From: Prevotella sp.
Lineage (GTDB): Bacteria > Bacteroidota > Bacteroidia > Bacteroidales > Bacteroidaceae
Length of the DNA: 64,000 bases
Direction of reading: 5' to 3'
Assembly: GCA_017428925.1 (NCBI GenBank)
Contig: JAFRPY010000020.1
Coordinates: forward strand, 1 to 64,000
The notes beneath the pieces were generated by a model that had not been told where the DNA came from, made no database searches, and saw nothing but the letters and a program-made list of their open reading frames with translations. Below are positions 1-7,160 of the stretch, piece by piece (the stretch's first letter is position 1; each line of letters begins with the position of its first letter). The translations under genes and the position numbers were made by a program.

Positions 1-102
1 GACAAAAGAATCGCATCAATACAAGCTAAAATCAATGCAAGACCGAGAGAAAAACTAAATTTCCTCACACCAAATGAGGCATTTTTCAAACATTATGCCT
101 AA
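1..102 (+). CDS. IS30-family transposase, C-terminal end (partial)
   Basis: The window opens inside an open frame that reads RIASIQAKINARPREKL followed by a stretch containing NFLTPNEAFF and stops with TAA at 100-102. This is the typical C-terminal end of IS30-family (DDE) transposases, where a short block with N-RPR and TP-E-F follows the catalytic glutamate. Only 33 residues are present; the DDE catalytic core lies outside the window. The AT-poor stretch directly after the stop, roughly 103-140, probably holds the terminal inverted repeat of the element, but without the other end I cannot fix its border. The element marks the left edge of the accessory island that follows. Family call is confident, completeness of the element is unknown. 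Confidence 0.75.
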   Translation, partial: DKRIASIQAKINARPREKLNFLTPNEAFFKHYA

Positions 103-149
103 CTTTGCAGCCTACTTGCACTTGCTGGTTGACTCTATAGACAAAGATA

Positions 150-216
150 AAATGAACGAAAATGGCAAATAAATCGCCATTTATTTTGAATTGTAATCGT
201 TTATTTGTATCTTTGC
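150..216. repeat. 67-bp direct repeat, copy 1 (promoter-bearing)
   Basis: This stretch is repeated at 1023-1089 with 65 of 67 bases identical by eye. It contains a full Bacteroidota promoter (TTTG, 19 bp, TATCTTTG). The two copies flank the gene at 317-1012, so they could recombine and remove it, or could be the trace of a tandem duplication or cassette insertion. Confidence 0.85.
185..215 (+). promoter_or_regulatory. Bacteroidota promoter for the gene at 317
   Basis: TTTG at 185-188 and TATCTTTG at 208-215 with a 19-bp spacer match the -33/-7 consensus of the Bacteroidota primary sigma factor. Transcription should begin near 220, giving a leader of roughly 100 nt that holds the structured element at 223-286. 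Confidence 0.75.
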
Positions 217-222
217 AGTCAG

Positions 223-286
223 AAAGTTGCGAGAGCGGGCTGCGCCTCAGCAATTCAAACAAATTTGATTGCATTCGGCTTGCACC
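223..286 (+). promoter_or_regulatory. structured 5' leader element shared with 23886-23947
   Basis: The leader shows, in order, AAAGTTGCGA, GGGCTG, CTCAGCAA, then a variable stretch, then TTCGGCTTGCACC. The same blocks in the same order and nearly the same spacing occur at 23886-23947 in front of the DUF4112 gene. GCTG and CAGC can pair as a short stem and the outer blocks are partly complementary, so the element may be a cis-acting RNA or a mobile leader module. It lies between the promoter and the start codon in both cases. I do not recognise a named RNA family. Confidence 0.5.
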
Positions 287-316
287 TTCCATGCAACGTC
301 AAACCCAAAAGATTCA

Positions 317-1012
317 ATGAATGGAGATTATTCTGAACGATTATCACAAGAAGTCGAACGCCATCAAGATGACGAAAGTGGCATACTGGAAAGCGCATCC
401 GCTTTCGCGAACCGAGTCCTTAAGGAGGTTGAGGCTCTTGCGGGAACAACGGCTTGCAAGTCAGTCCAACTGGTAAGACTTAAAAAGTGGGCACAGGAAC
501 AAGGGTGTTGGTTTGATGACCGTAGCCAGTTTGGTGATTTCTTTGACCGTGGTTCAGAGAATGAGACTTATTTGTCGTCTGACCAAAAAGAAATTATCAA
601 ACTAAATGATTTCCGTTACTCTGATGACAATCTAATTTCCTTCTTTGAACGCATCAAGGCTCACAACAGCTATTTTCCTGATTGTAAATATAACATGATT
701 GGCTTTGCCAAAAATCGTGATGGTAAAGTTTGTGCTGTGCTTGTGCAGCCATTCATAGCTGAAGCACGCCTTGCAACAAAGCAGGAAATACACGACGAAT
801 TTGTACGTCTTGGCTTTCACCCAGAGGATAATGGTGAATACTATACTAACGGGCGGCATGATATTTTTGATGCCGTTGATGGTAATGTACTGATAGATGA
901 TGAGAATAATATGTTTTTCATTGATACTATCATCTATCCCTCCGATACAGGCGGTGTTGATAAATATAATAGCCTTTCGCCAAGGGCAAATTCATCGAAA
1001 AAGAAACAATAA
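317..1012 (+). CDS. polyvalent-protein kinase-like domain protein
   Basis: The start at 317 (MNGDYSERL) is preferred over an in-frame ATG at 269, because that one lies inside the structured leader. The product is about 231 residues. The segment with ETYLSSDQKEIIKLND, then HNSYFP, GFAKNRDGKV, VQPFI, RLATKQEI, IFDAVDGNVL and FFIDTIIYP resembles the Ser/Thr/Tyr-kinase-like module described in polyvalent proteins of phages and conjugative elements: a Lys in IIKLND, an FxRI-HN block and a late D-GN-(F)ID block. That module is normally embedded in giant polyproteins carried by mobile DNA; here it is a stand-alone gene. Activity is not demonstrated by the sequence. The gene sits between two promoter-bearing direct repeats next to an IS30 element, which fits a mobile or recently acquired origin. 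Family assignment is moderately sure, role unknown. Confidence 0.55.
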   Translation: MNGDYSERLSQEVERHQDDESGILESASAFANRVLKEVEALAGTTACKSVQLVRLKKWAQEQGCWFDDRSQFGDFFDRGSENETYLSSDQKEIIKLNDFRYSDDNLISFFERIKAHNSYFPDCKYNMIGFAKNRDGKVCAVLVQPFIAEARLATKQEIHDEFVRLGFHPEDNGEYYTNGRHDIFDAVDGNVLIDDENNMFFIDTIIYPSDTGGVDKYNSLSPRANSSKKKQ

Positions 1013-1022
1013 ACAGCGCAAC

Positions 1023-1089
1023 AAATGAACGAAAAAGACAAATAAATCGCCATTTATTTTGAATTGTAATCGTTTATTTGTATCTTTGC
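1023..1089. repeat. 67-bp direct repeat, copy 2 (promoter-bearing)
   Basis: Second copy of the repeat at 150-216, with two substitutions in the part upstream of the promoter. It begins 10 bp after the stop codon of the kinase-like gene. Confidence 0.85.
1058..1088 (+). promoter_or_regulatory. Bacteroidota promoter for the methylase operon
   Basis: TTTG at 1058-1061, a 19-bp spacer and TATCTTTG at 1081-1088. The first coding start downstream is at 1437, so a transcript from here has a leader of about 345 nt, long enough to contain all the inverted repeats at 1132-1443. Confidence 0.7.
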
Positions 1090-1251
1090 CCTCGAACATC
1101 GCCACGATGTCCGAGCGAGGGCGGCGGTGCGAAAATCGCGGTTGCGCAAGTGCCAAGCAAGTTTACTTGCAATTGGCCGAGCATTAGCGATTTATCTAAT
1201 TTTTGTGGGTAAATAGATCGTTGTATCTATATTCTATAGAGGTTCATGCCG
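1090..1251. other. gene-free leader with a nested inverted repeat
   Basis: No gene is seen here. GCCAAGCAAGT at 1152-1162 pairs with ACTTGCAATTGGC at 1165-1177 (11 pairs with a two-base bulge), and AAATCGC near 1132 pairs with GCGATTT near 1186, so the transcript can fold into one extended stem. GC content is higher than in the flanking DNA up to about 1190 and then drops sharply. Confidence 0.5.
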
Positions 1252-1443
1252 AAATCCGACCAGATTTGAACGAGCCTCGTGGAATCGGGATACACCTTGA
1301 ATAAAGGTGTACCCGTTCCATATATGTCTCGTTCAAGGTCCTTGGTCGGATACCTGGCGTGAAGCATATTTGGAACGTGGTACACTTTCTTTGTATCTGC
1401 ACATGAATATCGTTTCACGTAAAAATCCGACCAATTATGAACG
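1252..1443 (+). promoter_or_regulatory. large imperfect inverted repeat with a third arm over the methylase start
   Basis: The left arm 1254-1299 (ATCCGACCA, TTGAACGAG, GGAATCGGG, TACACCTT) pairs in reverse order with the right arm 1304-1351 (AAGGTGTA, CCCGTTCC, CTCGTTCAA, TTGGTCGGAT), giving a 98-bp hairpin with small bulges and a GAATA tip. A further direct copy of the outer arm occurs at 1423-1443 (18 of 21 bases equal to 1252-1272) and runs across the ATG at 1437; a diverged copy of the inner arm (GGAACGTGGTACACTT) lies at about 1372-1387. Possible roles are an autoregulatory operator set, an RNA structure masking the start, or a remnant of a palindromic element. An open reverse frame through this region has no coding character and is not annotated. 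Confidence 0.7.
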
Positions 1444-2135
1444 TAACGGACGATAAAAAAGAGCAGCAGGTAGTATCGCGACAACGTGTGGCTGACCATG
1501 GCGAGGTATATACCGCCAAAAGGGAGGTCTGCGCGATGCTCGACTTGGTGAAAGAAGAGACGGAGCGGATAGACTCCCGGTTTCTGGAGCCTGCCTGTGG
1601 AACGGGGAACTTCCTCGTGGAAATCCTGAACAGGAAAATGGAGGCGGTTAGGAAAAAATTCTCCCGTAACCGCTATGAGTACGACCTGGCATCGGCACAG
1701 GCCGTCAGTTCGATGTATGGTGTTGAACTGTTGCCCGACAATGTGGAAACCTGCCGCAAGCGGCTGTTAGAAAAATACAAGGAACTATACGGTCCTCCCC
1801 CTATAGGGGGAGTTAGAGGGGGTCTTTCATCCGAACTGGAGCAAACCATCAGATTCCTTTTGCGTAAAAACATTCTTTGCGGTGATGCCTTAACGATGCT
1901 TCAAGACGACGGTCTGCCCATCACCTTTTGTGAATGGACGTTTATCGGCACAGGAGGTAAGGTGAAGCGTCGCGACTTTGAATTGGCGGAATTGCTTCGA
2001 AACGTGGAGTACGACAAGCCCAAACCTGGTGAAGAAGGAGTTCTCTTTGCCGATACGGGAGAACCCACATTCGTACACCTGCCCAAGCGTGAATATCCAG
2101 TAACCGACTATCTAAAACTCTCCGACTATGAATAA
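1437..2135 (+). CDS. N6-adenine DNA methylase-like protein, SAM-binding half (M1)
   Basis: A 232-residue protein with a clear SAM-binding motif I, FLEPACGTGNFL at residues 49-60, followed by YGVELLPDN (acidic residue of motif II) and LCGDALTML (motif III-like). The catalytic NPPY motif is absent, so it is either a non-catalytic subunit or one part of a split enzyme. The start at 1437 is the only sensible ATG. Its end overlaps the next methylase gene by 8 bp, which suggests coupled translation and a shared complex. Residues 119-130 (GPPPIGGVRGGL) come from a palindromic DNA insertion and look foreign. The C-terminal segment ending in DYLKLSDYE does not match a domain I know. With the next gene it forms the modification part of a restriction-modification system. 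Confidence 0.7.
   Translation: MNVTDDKKEQQVVSRQRVADHGEVYTAKREVCAMLDLVKEETERIDSRFLEPACGTGNFLVEILNRKMEAVRKKFSRNRYEYDLASAQAVSSMYGVELLPDNVETCRKRLLEKYKELYGPPPIGGVRGGLSSELEQTIRFLLRKNILCGDALTMLQDDGLPITFCEWTFIGTGGKVKRRDFELAELLRNVEYDKPKPGEEGVLFADTGEPTFVHLPKREYPVTDYLKLSDYE
1791..1824. repeat. palindromic element inserted in frame in M1
   Basis: CCCCCTATAGGGGG at 1797-1810 is a perfect 14-bp palindrome, followed by AGTTAGAGGGGGTC, a second imperfect copy of the arm. The insert keeps the reading frame and adds a Gly/Pro-rich stretch in what is otherwise a charged helical region. It resembles the short C-rich palindromes that are dispersed in some Bacteroidota genomes; that statement is from memory and untested here. 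Confidence 0.6.
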
Positions 2136-3633
2136 CCGATTAAACTATAATCCAGATGTATTGTCGTGTCTGGCTAATCTGAGCAACGACGAAGTGTTTA
2201 CGCCTCCTGGGCTGGCTAACCAGATGTTGGACATGCTGCCGCAGGAACTGTTTCAAAGTCCAGACACTAAGTTTCTCGACCCTTGTACGAAGAGTGGTGT
2301 CTTTCTGCGAGAGATTGCCAAGCGGTTGATTGAGGGATTGGCCGCTCAAATTCCTGACCTTCAGGAGCGTATCGACCATATTATGCATCATCAACTTTAT
2401 GGCATTGCCATTACGCGGTTGACTTCGATGATGAGCCGCCGAAGCCTGTACTGCTCGAAGGATGCCAGCGGACGGTATAGTATTTCAAAGTTTGAGGATG
2501 AGGATGGCAACATCAGATATGATGACATCAAGCACACGTGGGTGCAAGGCAAGTGCCGCTATTGCGGAGCCAGCCAAGAAGTCTATGACCGTGACGGCGA
2601 CCTCGAATCCCACGCCTACGAGTTTATTCATACAGATAATCCTAATACAATATATAATAATATGACTTTCGATGTAATTATTGGCAATCCGCCGTATCAA
2701 ATGGAGGATGGTGGAGGTCGTGACTCATCAGCTATTTCTCTTTATCATTTGTTTATTTTGCAAGCCAAGAAACTAAATCCACGTTACTTGACAATGATTA
2801 TTCCTGCAAGGTGGTATTCAGGAGGTAAGGGTCTTGATGATTTCAGAGATGAAATGCTGAATGATGATAGAATAAGAATAATACATGATTTCCCTGAAAC
2901 AAAAGATTGCTTCCCAGGTCTTAATATAAGAGGTGGTGTATGTTATTTTTTGTGGGAAAGAGATAACAGGGGAGATTGTAAGGTTATCAACCATATCAAA
3001 GACACTACAATTTCTTCAAATAGACCTCTTTTGGAAAAGGATTGCACCGTCTTTATTCGTTATAACCAAGCAATATCCATTCTTAGAAAGATACAGGCAC
3101 AAAAAGAGCAAACATTTGGAGAAATCGTTAGTTCAAGAAAACCATTCGGTTTAGCTTCTAACTTTGACAGATTCCAAACTAAAAAAACTCCAATGTTCAA
3201 TATAAAGTTATATCGATTCGGGGATTGTGGCTATGTGAATATAGAACAAATAGAAAAATTGCAAAACATAGTAAAAAATTATAAAGTTCTGGTGTCTAAA
3301 GCTAGCCCTGGTGGAGATGAATATCCACATTCTATTGTTAGTGCACCGATTATTTCTGAGCCTAATTCTGTATGTACAGAAACATACCTTGTCATAAAGA
3401 CAGTTCCATCAAGAGAACAAGCAGAAAATCTCATTACTTATATTAAAACGAGGTTCTTTAGGTTCATGATGTCTTTGGTTAAGAATACTCAGAATATTTC
3501 AAGAGGTAGTTATATGTTCGTTCCCCTTCAAGACTTCAGCAAGCCTTGGACGGATGAAGAACTTTATAAGAAGTATGGACTGACAGACGAGGAAATCCAG
3601 TTCATCGAGTCGATGATTCGACCGATGGAATAA
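2128..3633 (+). CDS. Eco57I-like N6-adenine DNA methylase (M2)
   Basis: A 501-residue protein. Motif I is FLDPCTKSGVFL (49-60), a variant common in Eco57I/TaqI-type methylases, and the catalytic motif IV is IIGNPPYQ (about 183-190). EVFTPPGLA near the N-terminus is the usual entry to such methylase cores. A GKCRYCG segment before the NPPY may bind metal, though only one CxxC pair is obvious. The C-terminal half (HDFPETKDCFPGLNIRGGV onward) fits the target-recognition part of the Eco57I methylase family. It should transfer a methyl group from SAM to adenine N6. It overlaps M1 by 8 bp and is followed, after the zeta pair, by the helicase-nuclease gene, so the whole set is a restriction-modification locus. 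Recognition sequence cannot be predicted. Confidence 0.85.
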   Translation: MNNRLNYNPDVLSCLANLSNDEVFTPPGLANQMLDMLPQELFQSPDTKFLDPCTKSGVFLREIAKRLIEGLAAQIPDLQERIDHIMHHQLYGIAITRLTSMMSRRSLYCSKDASGRYSISKFEDEDGNIRYDDIKHTWVQGKCRYCGASQEVYDRDGDLESHAYEFIHTDNPNTIYNNMTFDVIIGNPPYQMEDGGGRDSSAISLYHLFILQAKKLNPRYLTMIIPARWYSGGKGLDDFRDEMLNDDRIRIIHDFPETKDCFPGLNIRGGVCYFLWERDNRGDCKVINHIKDTTISSNRPLLEKDCTVFIRYNQAISILRKIQAQKEQTFGEIVSSRKPFGLASNFDRFQTKKTPMFNIKLYRFGDCGYVNIEQIEKLQNIVKNYKVLVSKASPGGDEYPHSIVSAPIISEPNSVCTETYLVIKTVPSREQAENLITYIKTRFFRFMMSLVKNTQNISRGSYMFVPLQDFSKPWTDEELYKKYGLTDEEIQFIESMIRPME

Positions 3634-3716
3634 AAGAAACAAAATAACAACAGGCGCTCTTTGACAAGATTCTGATTGGAATTATTTGACATGCGGTCGA
3701 ATTTTGTTGCGACACA

Positions 3717-3743
3717 ACAAAGGAAATGCAAGCATTTCTTTGT
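3717..3743. promoter_or_regulatory. hairpin upstream of the toxin-antitoxin promoter
   Basis: ACAAAGGAAATG at 3717-3728 pairs with CATTTCTTTGT at 3733-3743 across a 4-base loop with one bulged G. It sits 17 bp upstream of the -33 box of the next promoter. It could be an operator for the antitoxin or a terminator for M2; there is no U-tract, which favours an operator. Confidence 0.4.
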
Positions 3744-3759
3744 ATTCGCTGCTCCAAAA

Positions 3760-3791
3760 TTTGGAAGTTTAAATTAAAGACGCTATCTTTG
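3760..3791 (+). promoter_or_regulatory. promoter of the small-ORF/zeta pair
   Basis: TTTG at 3760-3763, 20-bp spacer, TATCTTTG at 3784-3791. The ATG of the small gene follows 8 bp later, so the message is nearly leaderless. This promoter lets the pair be expressed independently of the flanking methylase genes. Confidence 0.75.
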
Positions 3792-3799
3792 CACACGAT

Positions 3800-3976
3800 A
3801 TGAAGCAAACGATAGATACATACAAATTGACTGGTATGGAAGAACCTACAGACGAGGTTCTGAGACAGTTGATGCGTGAGGCGGCAGAGGATGCTAAGAC
3901 TTCTAATGAAGAAGCAACCGAATACTACTTCAACATGATGATGGTTGAAGCACAAAAAGCAGTTGCGGGAGTATGA
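3800..3976 (+). CDS. small putative antitoxin of a zeta-type toxin
   Basis: A 58-residue acidic, helical protein beginning MKQTIDTYKLTGM and ending MMVEAQKAVAGV. Its stop overlaps the start of the zeta-toxin gene in the arrangement ATGA (3973-3976), the classic sign of translational coupling, and it has its own promoter 8 bp upstream. Toxin genes of the zeta family are preceded by a small antitoxin; the canonical epsilon is about 90 residues and unrelated at sequence level as far as I can see, whereas Bacteroidota zeta genes often have a short acidic partner. Antitoxin function is inferred only from position, size and charge. Confidence 0.65.
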   Translation: MKQTIDTYKLTGMEEPTDEVLRQLMREAAEDAKTSNEEATEYYFNMMMVEAQKAVAGV

Positions 3977-4575
3977 ACAAGACTGATCATAAGCCAGTCC
4001 TCATTGTGATAGCTGGTCCAAACGGATCGGGTAAGACCACTATTACATCAAAAATCCTAAAACACGAATGGCTGGAAGGTGCTCTATACATAAACCCAGA
4101 CATTGTGGCCCAAGAGAAGTTCGGCGACTGGAATTCACGAGATGCTGTACTAAAATCTATTAAGTACTGTGAATCTCTGCGTGAAGATTGTTTGCTGAAG
4201 AAACAAAGTTTAATCTTTGAAACAGTTCTTTCGGCTGATGATAAGATTGACTTTATCAAACGGGCTAAAGAGGCAGGTTTTTTTATCAGACTCTTCTTCG
4301 TTTCAACTGAACACCCTTCTATTAATGCGTCAAGAATTGCGCATAGAGTAATGAAAGGTGGACATGATGTGCCTATATCGAAAATCATATCGCGTTATTA
4401 TAAGTCTATAGTAAACTGTATGAAAGCATCGAAGTATGCTGATCGTACGTATGTTTACGACAACACAAAAGAAAACAGCGAAGCCAAGATTTTGTTCCGC
4501 ATGACAGAAGGTAAGGTTATTAAGCAATATATGAAAGTGTTGCCAAAATGGACTGCACCAATTCTGTATTTCTAA
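3973..4575 (+). CDS. zeta-toxin family P-loop kinase
   Basis: A 200-residue protein. The P-loop GPNGSGKTT (15-23) follows a beta strand LIVIAG, then YINPDIVAQE (substrate/acceptor region of zeta toxins), the block SLIFETVLSADDKIDFIKRAKEAGF and the Arg-rich region RIAHRVMKGGHDVPISKIISRYYKS are all diagnostic of the zeta-toxin/AAA_33 group. Zeta toxins phosphorylate UDP-N-acetylglucosamine and so poison cell-wall synthesis; some relatives in Gram-negatives act on other substrates. The gene is coupled to the small ORF upstream and sits between the methylase genes and the helicase-nuclease of a restriction system, so it may act as an addiction module that stabilises that locus or as a second defence layer. 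Confidence 0.85.
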   Translation: MNKTDHKPVLIVIAGPNGSGKTTITSKILKHEWLEGALYINPDIVAQEKFGDWNSRDAVLKSIKYCESLREDCLLKKQSLIFETVLSADDKIDFIKRAKEAGFFIRLFFVSTEHPSINASRIAHRVMKGGHDVPISKIISRYYKSIVNCMKASKYADRTYVYDNTKENSEAKILFRMTEGKVIKQYMKVLPKWTAPILYF

Positions 4576-4624
4576 TCGACATCTAATGTCATTCTGCGCC
4601 ATAACAGAATAAAATGAAAACGTT

Positions 4625-7135
4625 ATGGCAACAACGAATTATTTCCCACGGAAGTCGGAGTCGGCTCCGATGATTTATGCTTACGAGGATAAGCATGACC
4701 CCAACCTGAAGGGCATCCTAAAGGTGGGCTATACCACGATTGGCGTGCAGGAACGTGTGCGCCAGCAGTATAACATCGTGCGCCCAGGCGAACCACCATA
4801 CCGCATACTGGTGGAAGAATCGGCCATGCGTCAGGATGGTACGGCGTTTATGGACCATGACGTGCATCGCATGTTGGTTAAGATGGGTTGCCGGCACGTG
4901 GAGGGTGAATGGTATTGCTGCACGCCGCAACAGGTCAGGGCTGCCATCGTGGCCGTCAGAGAAAGGGCCGACGTGGCGTGGAATCGTGACAAGACCTTTG
5001 GCATGCGCCCGGAACAACAGAAGGCTGTAGACAAGACGACTGCCTATTTCGAGAGTTATGCCAACGAGCAAAACCGCACACCACACTTCCTCTGGAACTG
5101 TAAGATGCGTTTCGGAAAGACCTTTACCACCTATCAGTTGGCAAAGCGTATGGGATGGACGCGCGTGCTGGTATTGACATTTAAGCCTGCCGTAGCCCAT
5201 GCATGGGAAGAGGACCTGATGACGCATGTGGATTTCGACGGTTGGCAGTTCATCGCCAGGAATCCGGAAGCCGGCATCGACTATCAGTTCCAACATGCTG
5301 ACCCGCAGAAACCGATGGTGGTGTTCGGTTCATTTCAGGACTTTCTCGGAAAGAACACGGCCAATGGCGGCATGAAACTGAAACATGAATGGGCGCGGGA
5401 ATTCAACTGGGACTGCATCGTGCTGGATGAATACCACTATGGTGCGTGGCGTGAGAATGCCAAGGAACTGATTGGTGTCAGTGAGGACCTGGGCAGCGAG
5501 ATTGAGAATCCAGACTACTTCGACGAGGATTTGATTCCCATCACGTCAAATCATTACCTCTACCTGTCGGGCACCCCTTTCCGTGCGATTGCATCGGGAG
5601 AGTTTATCGAGGAACAGATATACAACTGGACCTATAGCGACGAGCAACGTGCAAAAGAAGAATGGGGCGACAAGCCAGATAACCCATACGCCTCGCTGCC
5701 CAAGATGGTGCTGCTGACCTATCAGTTGCCTACAGAAATATCGAGAGTGGCCGAGGAAGGAGAGTTTGACGAGTTTGACCTGAACTCATTCTTTGAGGCT
5801 GAAGGTAAAGGTGAGGATGCCGTGTTCAAGCATCACGACGAGGTGCAGAAATGGCTCGACATGCTGCGCGGACAGTATCTGCCAACGTCTGTCAACGACC
5901 TGAAGGCAGGAAACAGGAAACCGCCGTTGCCGTTCTTGAATGGTGACCTGTATTCAAACATGAACCATACGCTATGGTTCCTGCCCAATGTGGCTTCATG
6001 CTTTGCCATGAGGAACCTGCTGACGGAGTTGCAGAATACGTTCTATCACGACTATCGGGTTATTGTTTGTGCGGGTACTCGTGCCGGCATCGGTCAACAG
6101 GCGTTGCCACCTGTGGAACGGGCCATGTCGCATCCTGACCCGCTGCATTGTAAAACAATCACGCTGACTTGCGGCAAACTGACCACAGGCGTAACCGTAC
6201 GTCCGTGGACGGGTATTTTCATGCTGCGCGACACCTCGTCGCCCGAAACCTATTTCCAGTCGGCATTCAGGGTTCAGTCGCCCTGGACCATTACCAACAG
6301 CGACGGACTTCATCCGAATAGGGTGGAGATTCTGAAGCATGTTTGCTATGTGTTCGACTTCGCACCTAACAGGGCATTAAGGAAGGTGGCCGACTATTCT
6401 TGCCAGTTGAATGTGGAAGAGGGTAATCCGGAGAAGTGTGTCGATGATTTTATCAAGTTCCTGCCCGTGCTTTGTTATGAAAATGGTGTGATGAAAGCCT
6501 TGTCGGCAAGTGATGTGCTCGACATGGCCATGAACAACACATCAGCCACGCTCTTGGCTCGAAGATGGGAGAGTGCCTTGTTGGTAAATGTCGATAACTT
6601 CACCCTCCAGCGGTTGATGAACAACGAAGCAGCAATGGCAGCCCTGATGAAGATAGAAGGGTTCCGCTCGCTGAATCAAGATATAGAGACCATCATCAAC
6701 AAAACGGATGCCATCAAGAAGAAACGCAAGGAAAATGAAGAAGGGTTGACTAAGCAAGAGAAGAAAGAACTCTCTGATTCAGAGAAAGAGATCAAGAGCA
6801 AGCGGCGCCAGATACAGGAGAAACTGATGAAGTTTGCCACGCGCATTCCAATATTCATGTACCTGACGGATTTCCGTGAATATTCATTGAAAGATGTCAT
6901 TCTGCAATTGGAACCGAAGTTGTTTGAGCGTGTTACAGGTCTTACCAAACAGGATTTCGCATTATTGGTAAGTCTGAATGTGTTCAACGAGGCCCTGATG
7001 AACGATGCCGTCTATAAATTCAAGCGATATGAAGACAGCAGTCTGACTTATGCCGGCATAGACCGCCATGAGGGAGAACAGATGGTTGGAGGTTACAGTA
7101 CCGTCATTACAGTTGAAGAATACCGCTCAACATAA
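4625..7135 (+). CDS. GIY-YIG (T5orf172-like) nuclease fused to SF2 helicase, restriction subunit
   Basis: An 836-residue protein. The N-terminus (residues 16-105) shows MIYAY, KVGYTT, ERVRQQY and HVEGEWY, matching the T5orf172 branch of GIY-YIG nucleases, with Arg45 or Arg47 and Glu93/Glu95 as likely catalytic residues. An SF2 helicase core follows: Walker A in NCKMRFGKTFTT (about 158-169), Walker B LDEYHYG (about 265-271) and motif III LSGTPFRA (about 312-319); a second RecA domain reaches about 630. Residues about 690-740 are Lys/Glu-rich coiled coil. The combination of nuclease and translocating ATPase on one chain, next to Eco57I-like methylases, makes it the restriction subunit, mechanistically closest to type III or type I-like enzymes. 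The MRFGKT P-loop is typical of these phage-restriction helicases. Confidence 0.8.
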   Translation: MATTNYFPRKSESAPMIYAYEDKHDPNLKGILKVGYTTIGVQERVRQQYNIVRPGEPPYRILVEESAMRQDGTAFMDHDVHRMLVKMGCRHVEGEWYCCTPQQVRAAIVAVRERADVAWNRDKTFGMRPEQQKAVDKTTAYFESYANEQNRTPHFLWNCKMRFGKTFTTYQLAKRMGWTRVLVLTFKPAVAHAWEEDLMTHVDFDGWQFIARNPEAGIDYQFQHADPQKPMVVFGSFQDFLGKNTANGGMKLKHEWAREFNWDCIVLDEYHYGAWRENAKELIGVSEDLGSEIENPDYFDEDLIPITSNHYLYLSGTPFRAIASGEFIEEQIYNWTYSDEQRAKEEWGDKPDNPYASLPKMVLLTYQLPTEISRVAEEGEFDEFDLNSFFEAEGKGEDAVFKHHDEVQKWLDMLRGQYLPTSVNDLKAGNRKPPLPFLNGDLYSNMNHTLWFLPNVASCFAMRNLLTELQNTFYHDYRVIVCAGTRAGIGQQALPPVERAMSHPDPLHCKTITLTCGKLTTGVTVRPWTGIFMLRDTSSPETYFQSAFRVQSPWTITNSDGLHPNRVEILKHVCYVFDFAPNRALRKVADYSCQLNVEEGNPEKCVDDFIKFLPVLCYENGVMKALSASDVLDMAMNNTSATLLARRWESALLVNVDNFTLQRLMNNEAAMAALMKIEGFRSLNQDIETIINKTDAIKKKRKENEEGLTKQEKKELSDSEKEIKSKRRQIQEKLMKFATRIPIFMYLTDFREYSLKDVILQLEPKLFERVTGLTKQDFALLVSLNVFNEALMNDAVYKFKRYEDSSLTYAGIDRHEGEQMVGGYSTVITVEEYRST

Positions 7136-7160
7136 AATAGGAAATTCCCTATTCTATTTT
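7134..7160. terminator. possible terminator after the helicase gene
   Basis: AAAATAG at 7134-7140 pairs with CTATTTT at 7154-7160, with GGAA/TTCC available inside. It is AT-rich and overlaps the stop codon. The convergent ccsA gene ends at 7264. The rest of 7161-7263 contains a forward promoter-like TACTTTTG and a 33-codon frame from 7224 that runs antisense into ccsA; I see no sign that it is a real gene. Confidence 0.4.

Noticed and set aside
1227-1499. Reverse-strand 90-codon frame in the methylase leader
   Set aside because: It spans the large inverted repeat, has no recognisable protein pattern and no promoter; its openness follows from the repeated arms.
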